NCBI GenBank assembly: GCA_963750295.1
Contig: CAVVPY010000001.1
Coordinates: forward strand, 1,426,001 to 1,490,000
Direction of reading: 5' to 3'
Origin: CAVVPY01 sp963750295
GTDB lineage: Bacteria > Actinomycetota > Actinomycetes > Mycobacteriales > Jatrophihabitantaceae
DNA: 64,000 nucleotides
Positions 42,790-51,818 of the stretch are shown piece by piece (position 1 is the stretch's first letter; each line of letters starts with the position of its first letter). Position numbers and translations under genes: made by a program. A model generated the notes under the pieces. That model saw only the letters and a program-made list of their open reading frames with translations, ran no database searches and was not told the origin of the DNA.

Positions 42790-43299
42790 ATGAAGGGCAC
42801 ACCGCCCACCCAGTCCGGTTCGCGCCGCGCCGGCAAAGCCGCTGCGGTCGACGAGTTGGTCGGCGCCGTGCTGACGGCGTCTCGAGTCCTTGTCGGGGTG
42901 TCAGCCGCATCGTTGGCAGAGATCGAGGAAACCGTCACCCTCACTCAGTTCCGGACGCTGGTCGTCCTCGACAGCAGGGGCGAGACGAACCTCAACGGGC
43001 TCGCCGAGGCCCTCGGCGTCAACGCGTCAACTGCGATGCGCATGATCGACAAGATGCTGGCCGCGGGCCTGGTCACCCGGCATGAGAACCCGGCGAACCG
43101 GCGCGAGGTCGTGCTCGACCTGAGCCCGAGCGGGGCCGAACTGGTCTGGCGCGTGACCGATCGTCGCCGGGCTGAGATCGCGCGCATCGTCCGCACGATG
43201 CCGACCGAGATGCGCGACGACCTCGTCGATGCCTTGACAGCGTTCGCCGACGCTGCCGGTGAGCCCCACGCCAGTGCACCTGGCATGTTCGGATGGTGA
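42790..43299 (+). CDS. MarR-family transcriptional regulator
   Basis: A 169-aa winged-helix protein. It has LTQFRTLVVLDSRGETNLNGLAEALGVNASTAMRMIDKML as helices 2-4 and the wing NPANRREVVLDLSPSGAELV. The N-terminal ~20 residues are basic and disordered. It is divergent from the CLC gene over a perfect palindrome, so autoregulation and CLC control are likely. ATG 42790; an in-frame GTG at 42781 is too close to the GAGGGA site. Overlaps the next gene by 7 nt. Confidence 0.9.
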   Translation: MKGTPPTQSGSRRAGKAAAVDELVGAVLTASRVLVGVSAASLAEIEETVTLTQFRTLVVLDSRGETNLNGLAEALGVNASTAMRMIDKMLAAGLVTRHENPANRREVVLDLSPSGAELVWRVTDRRRAEIARIVRTMPTEMRDDLVDALTAFADAAGEPHASAPGMFGW

Positions 43300-43751
43300 G
43301 GCAGGTGAGCTATCGACGCGCGGTGCGCGCCGGGCTGCTCGGCACGACCGCGATGACCCTCACGACGTGGCTCGAGAAGCAGGCGCGTCGCGGGACCGAC
43401 GGACCCGTCGACTACGACGCCAGCAGCCATGTGGTCACGGCGGCCAGCAACCTCCTGCACGTCACGCCACGGACCGATGGCGAACGCCGGGCCTTGTTTC
43501 TCGTCGTGCATTGGGGGTACGGCTCGGCGGCAGGGATCGGCTACAGCGCGATCCGGCGTGTGACCGCGAGTGACACGCTCGCCGCGCTCGGCTTCTATGC
43601 CGGGTGCCAGTCGATGGCGCTGACGCTCTTCCCGACGCTCGGTGAGACTCCCCCGCCCTGGCGATGGCGTCGCGACACGCTCGCCTCGTCCTTCGCACAG
43701 CACGCGGTGTATGCGGTTGTAGTCGCACTCGCCAGTCGACCGCGGCGGTAG
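43293..43751 (+). CDS. Hypothetical membrane protein
   Basis: A 152-aa protein with a hydrophobic N-terminal segment, a central FLVVHWGYGSAAGIGY segment, LAALGFYAGCQSMALTLFP and a C-terminal helix (AVYAVVVALAS). The layout recalls small YagU-like (DUF1440) proteins but I do not claim that. Start overlaps the marR stop, so it is in the MarR operon. Confidence 0.6.
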   Translation: MVRQVSYRRAVRAGLLGTTAMTLTTWLEKQARRGTDGPVDYDASSHVVTAASNLLHVTPRTDGERRALFLVVHWGYGSAAGIGYSAIRRVTASDTLAALGFYAGCQSMALTLFPTLGETPPPWRWRRDTLASSFAQHAVYAVVVALASRPRR

Positions 43752-43796
43752 CCCACCGCCACCCTCACGTGCTGAGAATCGTCGCCACAAGCAATG

Positions 43797-43811
43797 TTTG
43801 CCTATTGCAAC
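43797..43811. promoter_or_regulatory. Second MarR operator-like site: TTTGCC-TAT-TGCAAC
   Basis: Same 6-3-6 layout as the palindrome at 42743-42757 with the inner TTTGC and TGCAA kept (11 of 15 positions equal). It is 58 bp upstream of the SDR start, in the 117-bp gap after the hypothetical membrane gene. Confidence 0.5.
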
Positions 43812-43868
43812 TGTCGGGTAGACAACTCCGGAGACCGTTCACCAGCCCGATGGAGGAGGCGACCAACC

Positions 43869-44867
43869 ATGACGCGGACTGTCGTGGTAACCGGAGCAAG
43901 CGGCGGCATCGGCCGAGCCAGCGCTCTTGCGTTCGCCGAACGCGGCGACACCGTGGTGCTTATTGCCCGCGGCGCGCGTGGGCTCGAAGCTGCCGCGTCG
44001 CAGATCGAGGCGGGGGGCGGGCGAGCAGTCCCGATGGCCGTAGACGTATCGGACGCCGACCAGGTCTTCGCCGCTGCCGAGAAGATCGAAGCGGACGTCG
44101 GCCCCGTCGACGTCTGGGTGAACGTGGCCTTCACCTCGGTGTTCTCGCCCTTCGAGAAGATCACGCCCGAGGAGTACCGGCGGGTCACCGACGTCAGCTA
44201 CCTCGGCTACGTCTACGCCACGATGGCGGCGCTGAAGTACATGAAACCGCGCAACCGGGGGACGATCGTGCAAGTCGGTTCGGCGCTGGCCTACCGCGGT
44301 ATCCCGCTGCAGACGGCATACTGCGGGGCCAAGCACGCCATCCAGGGATTCCACGAGGCGTTGCGCTGCGAATTGCTGCACGAGAAGAGCAAGGTCCGCG
44401 TCACGATGGTTCAGATGCCGGCCGTGAACACGCCCCAGTTCTCGTGGGTGCTCTCGCGGCTGCCGCACCACGCGCAGCCGGTGCCGCCGATCTACCAGCC
44501 CGAGGTTGCCGCGAGGGCCGTGCGCTACGCCGCCGACCACCCCCGGCGGCGCGAGTACTGGGTCGGCACCAGCACCGTGGGCGCCCTCGCCGCCAACGCC
44601 GTCGCGCCGGGGCTGCTCGATCGCTATCTCGCGCGCACGGGATTCGCAGCCCAACAGACCGAGCAGGAGCAACGCCCGGACGCACCGGCCAACCTGTGGG
44701 AGCCGGCCGACGGGGCGCAGGGCCACGACTTCGGTGCCCACGGCATCTTCGACGACACGTCGATCAACCGTGACCCGCAACTGTGGGCCTCGCAGCACCA
44801 CGGACTGCTCGGGGTCGCCATCGGCGCGATCACGGCAGCGACCGCCGCAATCCTCCGGCGGCGGTGA
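43869..44867 (+). CDS. SDR-family oxidoreductase
   Basis: A 332-aa short-chain dehydrogenase. NAD(P)-binding TGASGGIG (8-15), VNVAF where NNAG normally sits, Ser in VQVGSALAYRG, and the catalytic Tyr-Lys in TAYCGAKHAIQGF. A ~80-residue C-terminal extension ends in a hydrophobic helix (GLLGVAIGAITAATAAILRRR) that could anchor it in the membrane. Substrate unknown. ATG 43869 preceded by GGAGGCG. A MarR operator-like site lies upstream. Confidence 0.9.
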   Translation: MTRTVVVTGASGGIGRASALAFAERGDTVVLIARGARGLEAAASQIEAGGGRAVPMAVDVSDADQVFAAAEKIEADVGPVDVWVNVAFTSVFSPFEKITPEEYRRVTDVSYLGYVYATMAALKYMKPRNRGTIVQVGSALAYRGIPLQTAYCGAKHAIQGFHEALRCELLHEKSKVRVTMVQMPAVNTPQFSWVLSRLPHHAQPVPPIYQPEVAARAVRYAADHPRRREYWVGTSTVGALAANAVAPGLLDRYLARTGFAAQQTEQEQRPDAPANLWEPADGAQGHDFGAHGIFDDTSINRDPQLWASQHHGLLGVAIGAITAATAAILRRR

Positions 44868-44876
44868 GTCGCCGCA

Positions 44877-45227
44877 GTGAACGGGGTGCGCGCACTTGGG
44901 CTGCAGCGATGCGCGCTCGGCCTGGGCCTGCTGATCGCGCCCGGCCGGGTCGCGGGCGTGGTGGGTGGCACCGGCTCCGCGCCACCGTCGTGGATCGGCC
45001 GGGTGTTGGGTGGCCGACTGCTCGCCCAGGGCGGCGCCGAGCTCGTCCGACCGCGGCGCCGCGTGATGCTCGCGGGAACCGTGGTGGACTGCCTGCACGC
45101 GACGAGCATGCTCGTCCCGATCGTGCTCTCACCGCGCTATCGCCGGGTAGCACTGGCCAGCGCGGGCGAGGCAGCGCTCAGCGCGGCGGCCGTGGCCCTG
45201 CTGCTCAGGAGCGGGCGTGCACGCTAG
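44877..45227 (+). CDS. Hypothetical membrane protein
   Basis: A 116-aa hydrophobic protein with three or four helices (LGLGLLIAPGRVAGVVGG, VMLAGTVVDCLHATSMLVP, AGEAALSAAAVALLL) and a basic tail. I do not recognise the family. GTG start 9 nt after the SDR stop; its 3' end overlaps the GH15 gene by 11 nt, so all three are probably one operon. Confidence 0.6.
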   Translation: MNGVRALGLQRCALGLGLLIAPGRVAGVVGGTGSAPPSWIGRVLGGRLLAQGGAELVRPRRRVMLAGTVVDCLHATSMLVPIVLSPRYRRVALASAGEAALSAAAVALLLRSGRAR

Positions 45228-46971
45228 CTCGGCCGATCCGGCTGCGGTGCTGCCGCACGTACTGCGCGAGTATTCGGTGCTGGCCGACGGCGAACGGGGT
45301 GCTGTCGTCGGGCCGCGTGGCGACATCGCCTGGCTGTGTGCGCCGCGATGGGACAGCGCCTCGGTGTTCAGCGGCCTGATCGGCGGACGCGGCGGGTACA
45401 CGGTCACGCCACGCGGTCGGTCCGTGTGGGGCGGGTACTACGAAGCCGACACGATGATCTGGCGCAGTCGCTGGACGACCGGCACCGGAACCGTGGAATG
45501 CCGCGAGGCCCTGACCTACCCCGGTGACCTGCACCGCGCCGTAATTCTGCGCCGGATCGAGGCGGTCCACGGCGCGGCAGCGATGGACGTAGCCCTGCAC
45601 CCGCGAGCCGGGTACGACCACGAGCCGATCCGCGACCTGAACCGGGACGAGGGCGTGTGGACCGCGCGCGCCGGGGAGCTGTACCTGCGCTGGTCCGGGG
45701 CGGGCGACGCGGACCCGGGAACGGACGGCCGCGCCCTCACCCTGCGCGTGGACGTCCCCGCCGGGCACCGGCACGACCTGATCCTCGAACTGAGCGACCG
45801 ACCGTTGCGCGACCGGCCGGTCGATCCCGAGCGGGCGTGGCAGGCCACCGAAGCCGCCTGGCTGCAGGACGCACCGCGGCTCGACACCACGCTGACGCCC
45901 CGCGACGCCAGGCGCAGCTACGCGGTGCTGCGCGGGCTCACCGGACAGTCCGGCGGCATGGTTGCCGCGGCCACGACCAGCCTGCCCGAACGCGCCGAGG
46001 CCGGCCGCAACTACGACTACCGCTACGTGTGGATCCGCGATCAGTGCTACGCCGGCCAGGCAGTGGCCGCGGCCGGCGTCTACCCGCTGCTCGACGACGC
46101 CGTCGCGTTCGTCGCCGGACGGTTGCTCGAGCACGGGGACCAACTGGCGCCCGCCTACACCTCGACTGGCGAAGCCGTGCCTGATCAACACCGGCTCGAA
46201 CTACCGGGCTACCCGGGCGGTTACGACCTCGTCGGCAACCGGGCGAATCAGCAGTTCCAACTCGACGCCTTCGGCGAGGCGCTGCAACTGTTCGCCGCCG
46301 CCGCGCAGCACGATCGGCTCGACACCGAGCACTGGAAAGCGGCAGACGCGGCGGCAACCGCGATCAGCCGGCGGTGGACCGAACCCGACGCCGGCATCTG
46401 GGAGATCGACAACCGGGCCTGGACGCACAGCCGGCTCACCGCGGCCGGCGGCCTGCGGGCGATCGCGGCCAACCAACCCGATCGCACCCGCGGCGAGGAA
46501 TGGATCCGGTTGGCCGACCACATCGTCGACCGCACCTCGCGTACCGCGCTGCACCCGGAGGGGTACTGGCAGCGCTCACCCGACGATCCTGCCCTGGACG
46601 CCGCGCTGCTGCTGCCCGGACTTCGGGGTGCCATACCTCGCGACGATCCGCGCACTGTCGCGACGCTGCGCCGCTACCTCGACAACCTGACCGCGGACGG
46701 CTATGCCTACCGCTTTCGCCACGACGACCGTCCCCTCGGCGAAGCGGAAGGATCGTTCCTGCTGTGCGGATTCCTCGTCGCGCAAGCGCTGCACGGGCAG
46801 GGTGAGCGCGTCGAGGCACGGGCCTGGTTCGAGCGGACGAGCGCGGCCTGCGGGCCACCGCAGCTGTTCAGCGAGGAGTACGACGCCCGCCAGCACCAAC
46901 TGCGCGGCAACCTCCCCCAGGCTTTCGTCCACGCCCTCATGATCGAAACCGCTGCGCGGCTGGCCGACTGA
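45217..46971 (+). CDS. Glycoside hydrolase family 15 (glucoamylase/trehalase-like)
   Basis: A 584-aa GH15 enzyme. The N-terminal beta-domain has DGERGAVVGPRGDIAWLCAPRWDS. The (alpha/alpha)6 catalytic domain carries RNYDYRYVWIRDQCY, DAGIWEIDNRAWTHS with the likely acid Glu, and LFSEEYDARQHQLRGNLPQAFVHA with the base. It releases glucose from alpha-glucans or splits trehalose; the two activities cannot be told apart from sequence. No signal peptide, so cytoplasmic. GTG start. Confidence 0.9.
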   Translation: MHASSADPAAVLPHVLREYSVLADGERGAVVGPRGDIAWLCAPRWDSASVFSGLIGGRGGYTVTPRGRSVWGGYYEADTMIWRSRWTTGTGTVECREALTYPGDLHRAVILRRIEAVHGAAAMDVALHPRAGYDHEPIRDLNRDEGVWTARAGELYLRWSGAGDADPGTDGRALTLRVDVPAGHRHDLILELSDRPLRDRPVDPERAWQATEAAWLQDAPRLDTTLTPRDARRSYAVLRGLTGQSGGMVAAATTSLPERAEAGRNYDYRYVWIRDQCYAGQAVAAAGVYPLLDDAVAFVAGRLLEHGDQLAPAYTSTGEAVPDQHRLELPGYPGGYDLVGNRANQQFQLDAFGEALQLFAAAAQHDRLDTEHWKAADAAATAISRRWTEPDAGIWEIDNRAWTHSRLTAAGGLRAIAANQPDRTRGEEWIRLADHIVDRTSRTALHPEGYWQRSPDDPALDAALLLPGLRGAIPRDDPRTVATLRRYLDNLTADGYAYRFRHDDRPLGEAEGSFLLCGFLVAQALHGQGERVEARAWFERTSAACGPPQLFSEEYDARQHQLRGNLPQAFVHALMIETAARLAD

Positions 46972-47029
46972 CGTCGGTCCGCACGGCGCCACGGGATGCG
47001 GCCGGGGCCAGGCACGCTAGCTTCACGCC

Positions 47030-47677
47030 ATGCCCGAACGACTGAGACTCAACGAGCGACTGTTCGCCTGGTGGTACCCGTTCGTCGCCGGCGTGGCCGA
47101 GGCGGGCGGCCAGCGGGCCACCCGGCAAACACTCGTCGGCGAGGCGACCGGGCACACGCTCGAGATCGGGGCGGGCAGCGGCTACAACCTGCCGCACTAC
47201 ACCGCGGCCGTGACGGAGTTGGTGGTGTCCGAGCCGAGCACCGCGATGCTCGGCCACCTGCGTCGCAGCTTGGCAGCGGACCCGCCGCCGGTCGCGCGAT
47301 GCCACCTGGCGCGGGCGGGCGCCGAGCGCCTTCCGTTCGCGGACGCCTCGTTCGACACCGTGGTCGCCACGTTCGTCCACTGCACGATTCCCGACCCGGG
47401 CGCGGCCCTCGCCGAGATCGCGCGCGTCCTTCGGCCCGGCGGCAACTACCTGTTCCTCGAGCATGTCCGGGCCACGGACGGATCCGCCACCGCCCGCCTG
47501 CAGGATCTGCTCGAACGACCGCATCGCTACGTGGCGGCAGGGTGTCACCCGAACCGGCGTACGGCTGGCCTGCTCGCGCAATCACCGCTGCGCGTCGATC
47601 GGCTCGAACACGGTGCGCAGCCACGCTCGTTCCCGACCGTCCGTCCGACGATCATGGGCAGCGCCAGCCGCGCGTAG
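47030..47677 (+). CDS. Class I SAM-dependent methyltransferase
   Basis: A 215-aa protein with SAM motif I HTLEIGAGSGYNLPHY (about 41-57), motif II around ERLPFADASFDTVVATFV and motif III VLRPGGNYLFLEHV. The pattern is of the UbiE-like / PmtA-like group, whose members often methylate lipids or quinones; substrate unknown. ATG 47030. Confidence 0.85.
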   Translation: MPERLRLNERLFAWWYPFVAGVAEAGGQRATRQTLVGEATGHTLEIGAGSGYNLPHYTAAVTELVVSEPSTAMLGHLRRSLAADPPPVARCHLARAGAERLPFADASFDTVVATFVHCTIPDPGAALAEIARVLRPGGNYLFLEHVRATDGSATARLQDLLERPHRYVAAGCHPNRRTAGLLAQSPLRVDRLEHGAQPRSFPTVRPTIMGSASRA

Positions 47678-47679
47678 GA

Positions 47680-48450
47680 CTAACGGCGGGTGCGCCGGGC
47701 TCGCCGCACCGCCTCCTCGACCAACTGCGCCGCGACGATGTACAGCTTCTGGTTCTGGGACTGGCTCAACCCACGCAGTCGCGCCAGGGCAGCGTCGGGA
47801 CCGCATCCTGTCCGGGCCATCAGGATCCCGATCGCGTGATCGATACTCGCCCGGTTGATCAGCGCCGCCTGCAGTTGTGCGGCCAGGGCCTTCGACTGGG
47901 CGAGGACCTGCGCGTTCTGCACCGCGATGGCCGCCGGCACGGCGAACAGCTCCGCGATGCAGGCGGCGTGCTCGGTGAACGCGTCCCGACCGAAGGCGTA
48001 CACGCTCAGCGCCCCGAGGACGCCCGCCGGCGTCGAGAGCGGCAGGCACAGCGCGCTGTACACACCCAGGTGAGCGGCCCGCCGGCCCAATGCCGGCCAG
48101 GACGCGTCGGTGTCCACCGACCCTGATCGGACTGTGCGGGCCGCGCGGACCGCGGTGATCCCTGGCCCCTGACCGAGGTCGTGCTGGAGCCGGTCCATCT
48201 CGGCGACGAACGCGGCGCTGGACACGGTGGACTCGAAGTGCTCGTTGGCGAGCAACAGCAATCCCGCGCCGTCCGCTCCCGGAATCGCCAGTACGGCGAA
48301 CTGGGCGATCCTCGTCAGCGCGTCGGTGAGCTCGAGCTGGCCGGTGGCCAGCTGCGACAGCGCGGTCAGGCCGACGCGGAGCTCCTCATCGTGTTCGGCC
48401 GGATGGCCCCGCGCCTCGTCCATGACCACACGCGCCCCTACCGTCGGCAT
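47680..48450 (-). CDS. GAF-ANTAR domain RNA-binding regulator
   Basis: A 256-aa protein with a GAF domain (about 30-165, GADGAGLLLLANEHFES and GVYSALCLPLSTPAGVLGALSVY) and a C-terminal ANTAR domain (about 190-250: RASIDHAIGILMARTGCGPDAAL). ANTAR proteins bind paired hairpins in nascent mRNA and stop termination. Here the GAF domain would sense a small ligand. Start uncertain: ATG 48450 with GGGAG close by, or ATG 48423. Convergent with the methyltransferase. Confidence 0.88.
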   Translation of the reverse strand: MPTVGARVVMDEARGHPAEHDEELRVGLTALSQLATGQLELTDALTRIAQFAVLAIPGADGAGLLLLANEHFESTVSSAAFVAEMDRLQHDLGQGPGITAVRAARTVRSGSVDTDASWPALGRRAAHLGVYSALCLPLSTPAGVLGALSVYAFGRDAFTEHAACIAELFAVPAAIAVQNAQVLAQSKALAAQLQAALINRASIDHAIGILMARTGCGPDAALARLRGLSQSQNQKLYIVAAQLVEEAVRRARRTRR

Positions 48451-48484
48451 CCACTCCCGTACCGGCCAAGCTACCCCGCGGCAG

Positions 48485-48850
48485 TCAGAGCAGGGCGAGG
48501 CCGAGGCCGGCAGCTGCCGCGGCGAGCCCGAGGGCGAAGCTGCCGATGACGTTGATGCTCGCTTCGAGCACCTCACCGGCTTCGGCGAGGGCGACCGACT
48601 CCCACGCCCACGTGGACAGCGTGGTGTATCCCCCGGCGAATCCCGTCCCGATGACGATGGTGGCGGTGGCTGGCAAGCCGTGGTGCAGCGCCAGACCGGC
48701 GACGAGTCCGAGCAACAGACTGCCGCTGATGTTGACGACGACCGTGCCGTAGGGGAACTCGCGACGCACCCGATGCTGCACGATCTGGTCGATGCTGTAG
48801 CGCACGACGGCGCCGAGTCCCGCCGCAAGGGTGACGAGCACAGGAACCAT
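48485..48850 (-). CDS. crcB: Fluoride channel CrcB/Fluc subunit
   Basis: A 121-aa four-helix protein with the Fluc motifs GAVVRYSIDQ, PYGTVVVNISGSLLLG (pore Asn) and GTGFAGGYTTLSTWAWES. Two such genes flank a DUF190 gene, suggesting a heterodimeric fluoride exporter. ATG overlaps the DUF190 stop by one base (TGATG). Confidence 0.94.
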   Translation of the reverse strand: MVPVLVTLAAGLGAVVRYSIDQIVQHRVRREFPYGTVVVNISGSLLLGLVAGLALHHGLPATATIVIGTGFAGGYTTLSTWAWESVALAEAGEVLEASINVIGSFALGLAAAAAGLGLALL

Positions 48851-49209
48851 CAGGGTTTCCTCGGCGAGCGTCCGGCCGGATTGGCGACGTAGCGGATCAC
48901 CTGGACGTCGTCGAGGATCACGAGCCCGCCGGTGACCAGTTCGTCGAGGTGCGGCAGGAACGCGTCGATACGCTCGGCATCATCGACGATGACGATGGCG
49001 ATGGGCAGATCCTCGGACAGGCTCAGCAGGCGCGCCGTGTGCAGGTGTCCGGTCGCGCCGTAGCCTTCGCTGCCGCGGAACACCGAGCAGCCGGCCATCC
49101 CCGCGTCGCGGGCTCGCTGCACGATCTCGGTGCTCAGGGCGTGGTGGTGATGATGGTCGGACTCGCCGATGAAGACCGTCAGTCTCTTGGCCGGCCCTTG
49201 CAGCTTCAC
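48850..49209 (-). CDS. DUF190-family protein
   Basis: A 119-aa ferredoxin-fold protein (DUF190), recognised by RLTVFIGESD near the start and GCSVFRGSEGYGATGHLHT. It carries a short His run (DHHHHHAL). DUF190 genes commonly sit with crcB; the fold recalls PII-like regulators, so a regulatory role on the channel is possible. It overlaps both neighbours. Confidence 0.88.
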   Translation of the reverse strand: MKLQGPAKRLTVFIGESDHHHHHALSTEIVQRARDAGMAGCSVFRGSEGYGATGHLHTARLLSLSEDLPIAIVIVDDAERIDAFLPHLDELVTGGLVILDDVQVIRYVANPAGRSPRKP

Positions 49210-49718
49210 GACGAACTCCTTTCCCGACTGGGGTGTCGGCGATGGGCGGTGGCAACGCGCGCAACGATGAGCCCCGACGCAGCCGCGGCCAGGCCGGCAA
49301 CGATCGTCGCAAGCAGGTACACCGCCGCGGTGTCAGCGTGATCGTGAGCGAACATCTGGTCGGCGCTGACCACGACGGACGAGAACGTCGTCACCGCGCC
49401 GCAGAACCCGGTCCCGACGAGCGGCCGCAGGTACCGGGACGGGGCACGTTCGGTGGCGACGACGACGAGAACGGCAAGCACGAACGCACCGGCGACATTG
49501 ACCCCGAACGTGGCCCACGGGAATCGGTCGGCCGGCGCCGGCCAGTGGGTCGTTGCGGCATAGCGGGCATACCCGCCGGCGCAGCCACCGACGAACACGG
49601 CACCGAGGACGTCGAGCCGCAGCCGGGGCCAGGACGGGCGGGTGACCGGTTCGAACGGTGAGCGGTCGACGTCGACGGGCAGACGATCGGATCCGAGGTG
49701 CCTGTTCGCGCGTGCCAC
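49206..49718 (-). CDS. crcB: Fluoride channel CrcB/Fluc subunit with N-terminal extension
   Basis: A 170-aa Fluc protein with GGCAGGYARYAATTHW, PWATFGVNVAGAFVLAVL (pore Asn) and GTGFCGAVTTFSSVVVS in four helices. It has a ~30-residue polar N-terminal extension. Partner of the second crcB. GTG start with AAGG; end overlaps DUF190 by 4 nt. Only 9 nt from the YceI-like stop, so probably one operon of four genes. Confidence 0.92.
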   Translation of the reverse strand: MARANRHLGSDRLPVDVDRSPFEPVTRPSWPRLRLDVLGAVFVGGCAGGYARYAATTHWPAPADRFPWATFGVNVAGAFVLAVLVVVATERAPSRYLRPLVGTGFCGAVTTFSSVVVSADQMFAHDHADTAAVYLLATIVAGLAAAASGLIVARVATAHRRHPSRERSSS

Positions 49719-49727
49719 GGGGGACCT

Positions 49728-50273
49728 TCAGGCTCCGGGGTGGCTGCCCAGCGCATGCACTCGGCGCAGCTGGGCGGTCACGGTGATGCTCGCCTGGGCC
49801 GAGGAGCCGCCGTTGTGCGGGCCCAGCGCTGCGCGCGGAAGCGATCCGGTGATGTGCAGGTACAACTCGCTGTCGTGGACAGTCGCTGAGCCCACGAGTT
49901 CGACCGGGCGGCCCAGCGACGCGACGGTCAGCGTCCCGGCCGCAACGAGGAGATTGGGGTGGGTCGAGGACGCCATCACGCAATGGGGGGCACTCCACCG
50001 CAGCACCGGTACCGTGCTCGCCCGCTCATACAGCGGTGTGCCGCACCGGGCGCACACGACGGGCTCGAGCTCGACGTGCAGATCGAGACTGGTGTGTCGC
50101 GGCCTGGTGTCGAGTTCGACCGTGCTGGTGTGCAGTGCGAAGTCACATCCGTGATCCTCGGAGCGGATGTCTACGATCGAGACGACGGCGTGAGCGGCGT
50201 CGGCGTGCCACAGCGCGGGCGGCCCGAGGGGGCTCGGTTCGCCGAGACTCGCCTGGTGCAACGGGGTGCTCAT
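49728..50273 (-). CDS. YceI-like protein with a zinc-ribbon-like cysteine pair
   Basis: A 181-aa protein. Its C-terminal half has the YceI-like strand series (HPNLLVAAGTLTVASLGRPVELVG, then SELYLHITGSLPRAALG), while a CARCGTPLYER pair lies in the middle. YceI proteins are lipid-binding beta-barrels, but the similarity is partial. No signal peptide. First gene of the crcB run. ATG 50273. Confidence 0.6.
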   Translation of the reverse strand: MSTPLHQASLGEPSPLGPPALWHADAAHAVVSIVDIRSEDHGCDFALHTSTVELDTRPRHTSLDLHVELEPVVCARCGTPLYERASTVPVLRWSAPHCVMASSTHPNLLVAAGTLTVASLGRPVELVGSATVHDSELYLHITGSLPRAALGPHNGGSSAQASITVTAQLRRVHALGSHPGA

Positions 50274-50387
50274 GCTGTCCCTTCGTGAGTTCTGTTTCGA
50301 TGGCACCAACGCTGGCACCATCGCTAGCAGCATCGCAGGCGGCGGCGGAGCAATGGCGAATCGGGGCAACGGTTGCAGGGTAGACAA

Positions 50388-51281
50388 GTGGACAAAGCGC
50401 GCGCGATCGGCACGATCAGGACAATGGTCGCGCCCGCAGCGCTGAGTGCGCTCAGCGGGGTCGGCCTGTGGCTGGTGTATCTGGTCACCGTGCGCACCGC
50501 CCCGGGACGGCAGTTCGGCGACGCCTCACTGCGCGGCGCGATTCTGACCAACTCCGGCGTGGCCGACGCGGTCAACACCGTGCTGCGCGTCGTGTCTGCG
50601 GCGACTTTGCTGGCGGGGGTCACCGCTATCGCGTTGACCGCCCTGGTGCGGCTGCGCCGGGTACTGGGTCTGGTCGGCGTCGGGCTGGTCGTCGGCGCGA
50701 ACGCCACGACCTGGTTGCTGAAGAACCACCTGCTCTCGCGGCCGGATCTCGGCCTGCGCGAGGTCACCCCGGCCACCCTCAACAGCCTGCCCAGTGGGCA
50801 CACGACGGCGGTGTTCTCCGTCGGGGTGGCATTGCTGCTGATCCTCCCGAGCCGATGGCGCCACGGGGCGGCGATCGCCGCCGGCGTGGGCGGCGTGGTG
50901 ACCGCGCTCGCGGCGATGTCAGCCGGCTGGCATCGGGCCGGTGACTCGATCGCGGCCTTTCTCGTGGTCGGGATCTGGGCCGGGCTTGCCGCGACCGCAT
51001 CCGTCCTCTTCGACGAGGTGGCCCGCGAGCCGACCGCGGACGCTCCCGCCGCCCCCCGATCGCGCCGCTGGCTGGTGGCGATGACCGTCGGATCGTTCGC
51101 GGTCGGTCTGGTTGTGGCACTCGGTCTCGTCGCGGCCAAGCCCCTGCGGACCAGCACGGCCGGCGCTGTCTCGGCATTCCTCGCCGGCGGGTTGCTCATC
51201 GTTGCGTCCGCGATTGCGGTGCTGGTAGCCGTGCTGGTCGTGGTGGACCGTCTCGAGCCGGAATCTCGCCCGACCGCGTAG
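50388..51281 (+). CDS. PAP2-family membrane phosphatase
   Basis: A 297-aa integral membrane protein with the phosphatidic acid phosphatase motifs KNHLLSRPD (motif 1), NSLPSGHTTAVF (motif 2) and a GWHRAGDSIAAF motif 3 with the catalytic His. In motif 3 the usual SRxxxxxHxxxD arginine is replaced (SAGWH). Six or more helices plus a C-terminal extra pair. It probably removes phosphate from a lipid phosphate. GTG start 50388. Confidence 0.85.
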   Translation: MDKARAIGTIRTMVAPAALSALSGVGLWLVYLVTVRTAPGRQFGDASLRGAILTNSGVADAVNTVLRVVSAATLLAGVTAIALTALVRLRRVLGLVGVGLVVGANATTWLLKNHLLSRPDLGLREVTPATLNSLPSGHTTAVFSVGVALLLILPSRWRHGAAIAAGVGGVVTALAAMSAGWHRAGDSIAAFLVVGIWAGLAATASVLFDEVAREPTADAPAAPRSRRWLVAMTVGSFAVGLVVALGLVAAKPLRTSTAGAVSAFLAGGLLIVASAIAVLVAVLVVVDRLEPESRPTA

Positions 51282-51288
51282 CGACGAG

Positions 51289-51687
51289 TCAGCGCACGGA
51301 CCCGTCCGGGTCGGTCGTCCCCCGTGCCGTCGCCTCGTCGACCTCGATCCCACCGCGGATGGACGCGCCACCCTTGCGGTGATCGCGGCGCCCGAACTCG
51401 CGGGCGAGCAGGTGCGCGAGTTTCTCGACGGCGCCACTCACCGCCTCGTGCAGGCTCGCGGCGTGGCAGGTCACGGCCACTGCTCCGCGCCGCGCGGGCC
51501 GGGCCTCGATCATGCAGCGCATGTCGGAACTGGTCGATCTGCCGGCACTCTCATCGCCGAGGTGCACCTCGTAACGCGTGACCTGGTCGCCGAAGCGGCC
51601 CAGTCGCGCCTTGATCTCTGCCGACACGTGCTCGACCAGTTCCTCGCGACCCTCGACGTTGCCATCGGTGTTGACCTGGATCTGCAT
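51289..51687 (-). CDS. HPF/RaiA-family ribosome-associated protein
   Basis: A 132-aa protein with the beta-alpha-beta HPF fold: IQVNTDGNVEGREELVEHVSAEI, TRYEVHLGDE, RCMIEARPARRGAVAVTCHA and LHEAVSGAVEKLAHLLAREF. Such proteins bind idle 30S subunits and stabilise hibernating ribosomes. It lacks the long-HPF C-terminal domain. The C-terminal ~35 residues are polar and unlike the family. Confidence 0.8.
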   Translation of the reverse strand: MQIQVNTDGNVEGREELVEHVSAEIKARLGRFGDQVTRYEVHLGDESAGRSTSSDMRCMIEARPARRGAVAVTCHAASLHEAVSGAVEKLAHLLAREFGRRDHRKGGASIRGGIEVDEATARGTTDPDGSVR

Positions 51688-51818
51688 TCCGGCGCCCCCG
51701 CATCACGTCCGGCCAGCATCCGGCGACCGCTTCCCGCGCTGCGCGACCGCTACCGTCCGGCACCCCGACGTTACCCGGGCGGGCTGAGCCCGTCAGGACG
51801 GCGACCTTTGGCTCTCGC

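Noticed and set aside
50274..50387. Possible fluoride riboswitch before the YceI-crcB run
   Set aside because: The conserved GGNGATGG and CTGATG-type core is not found on the minus strand here.
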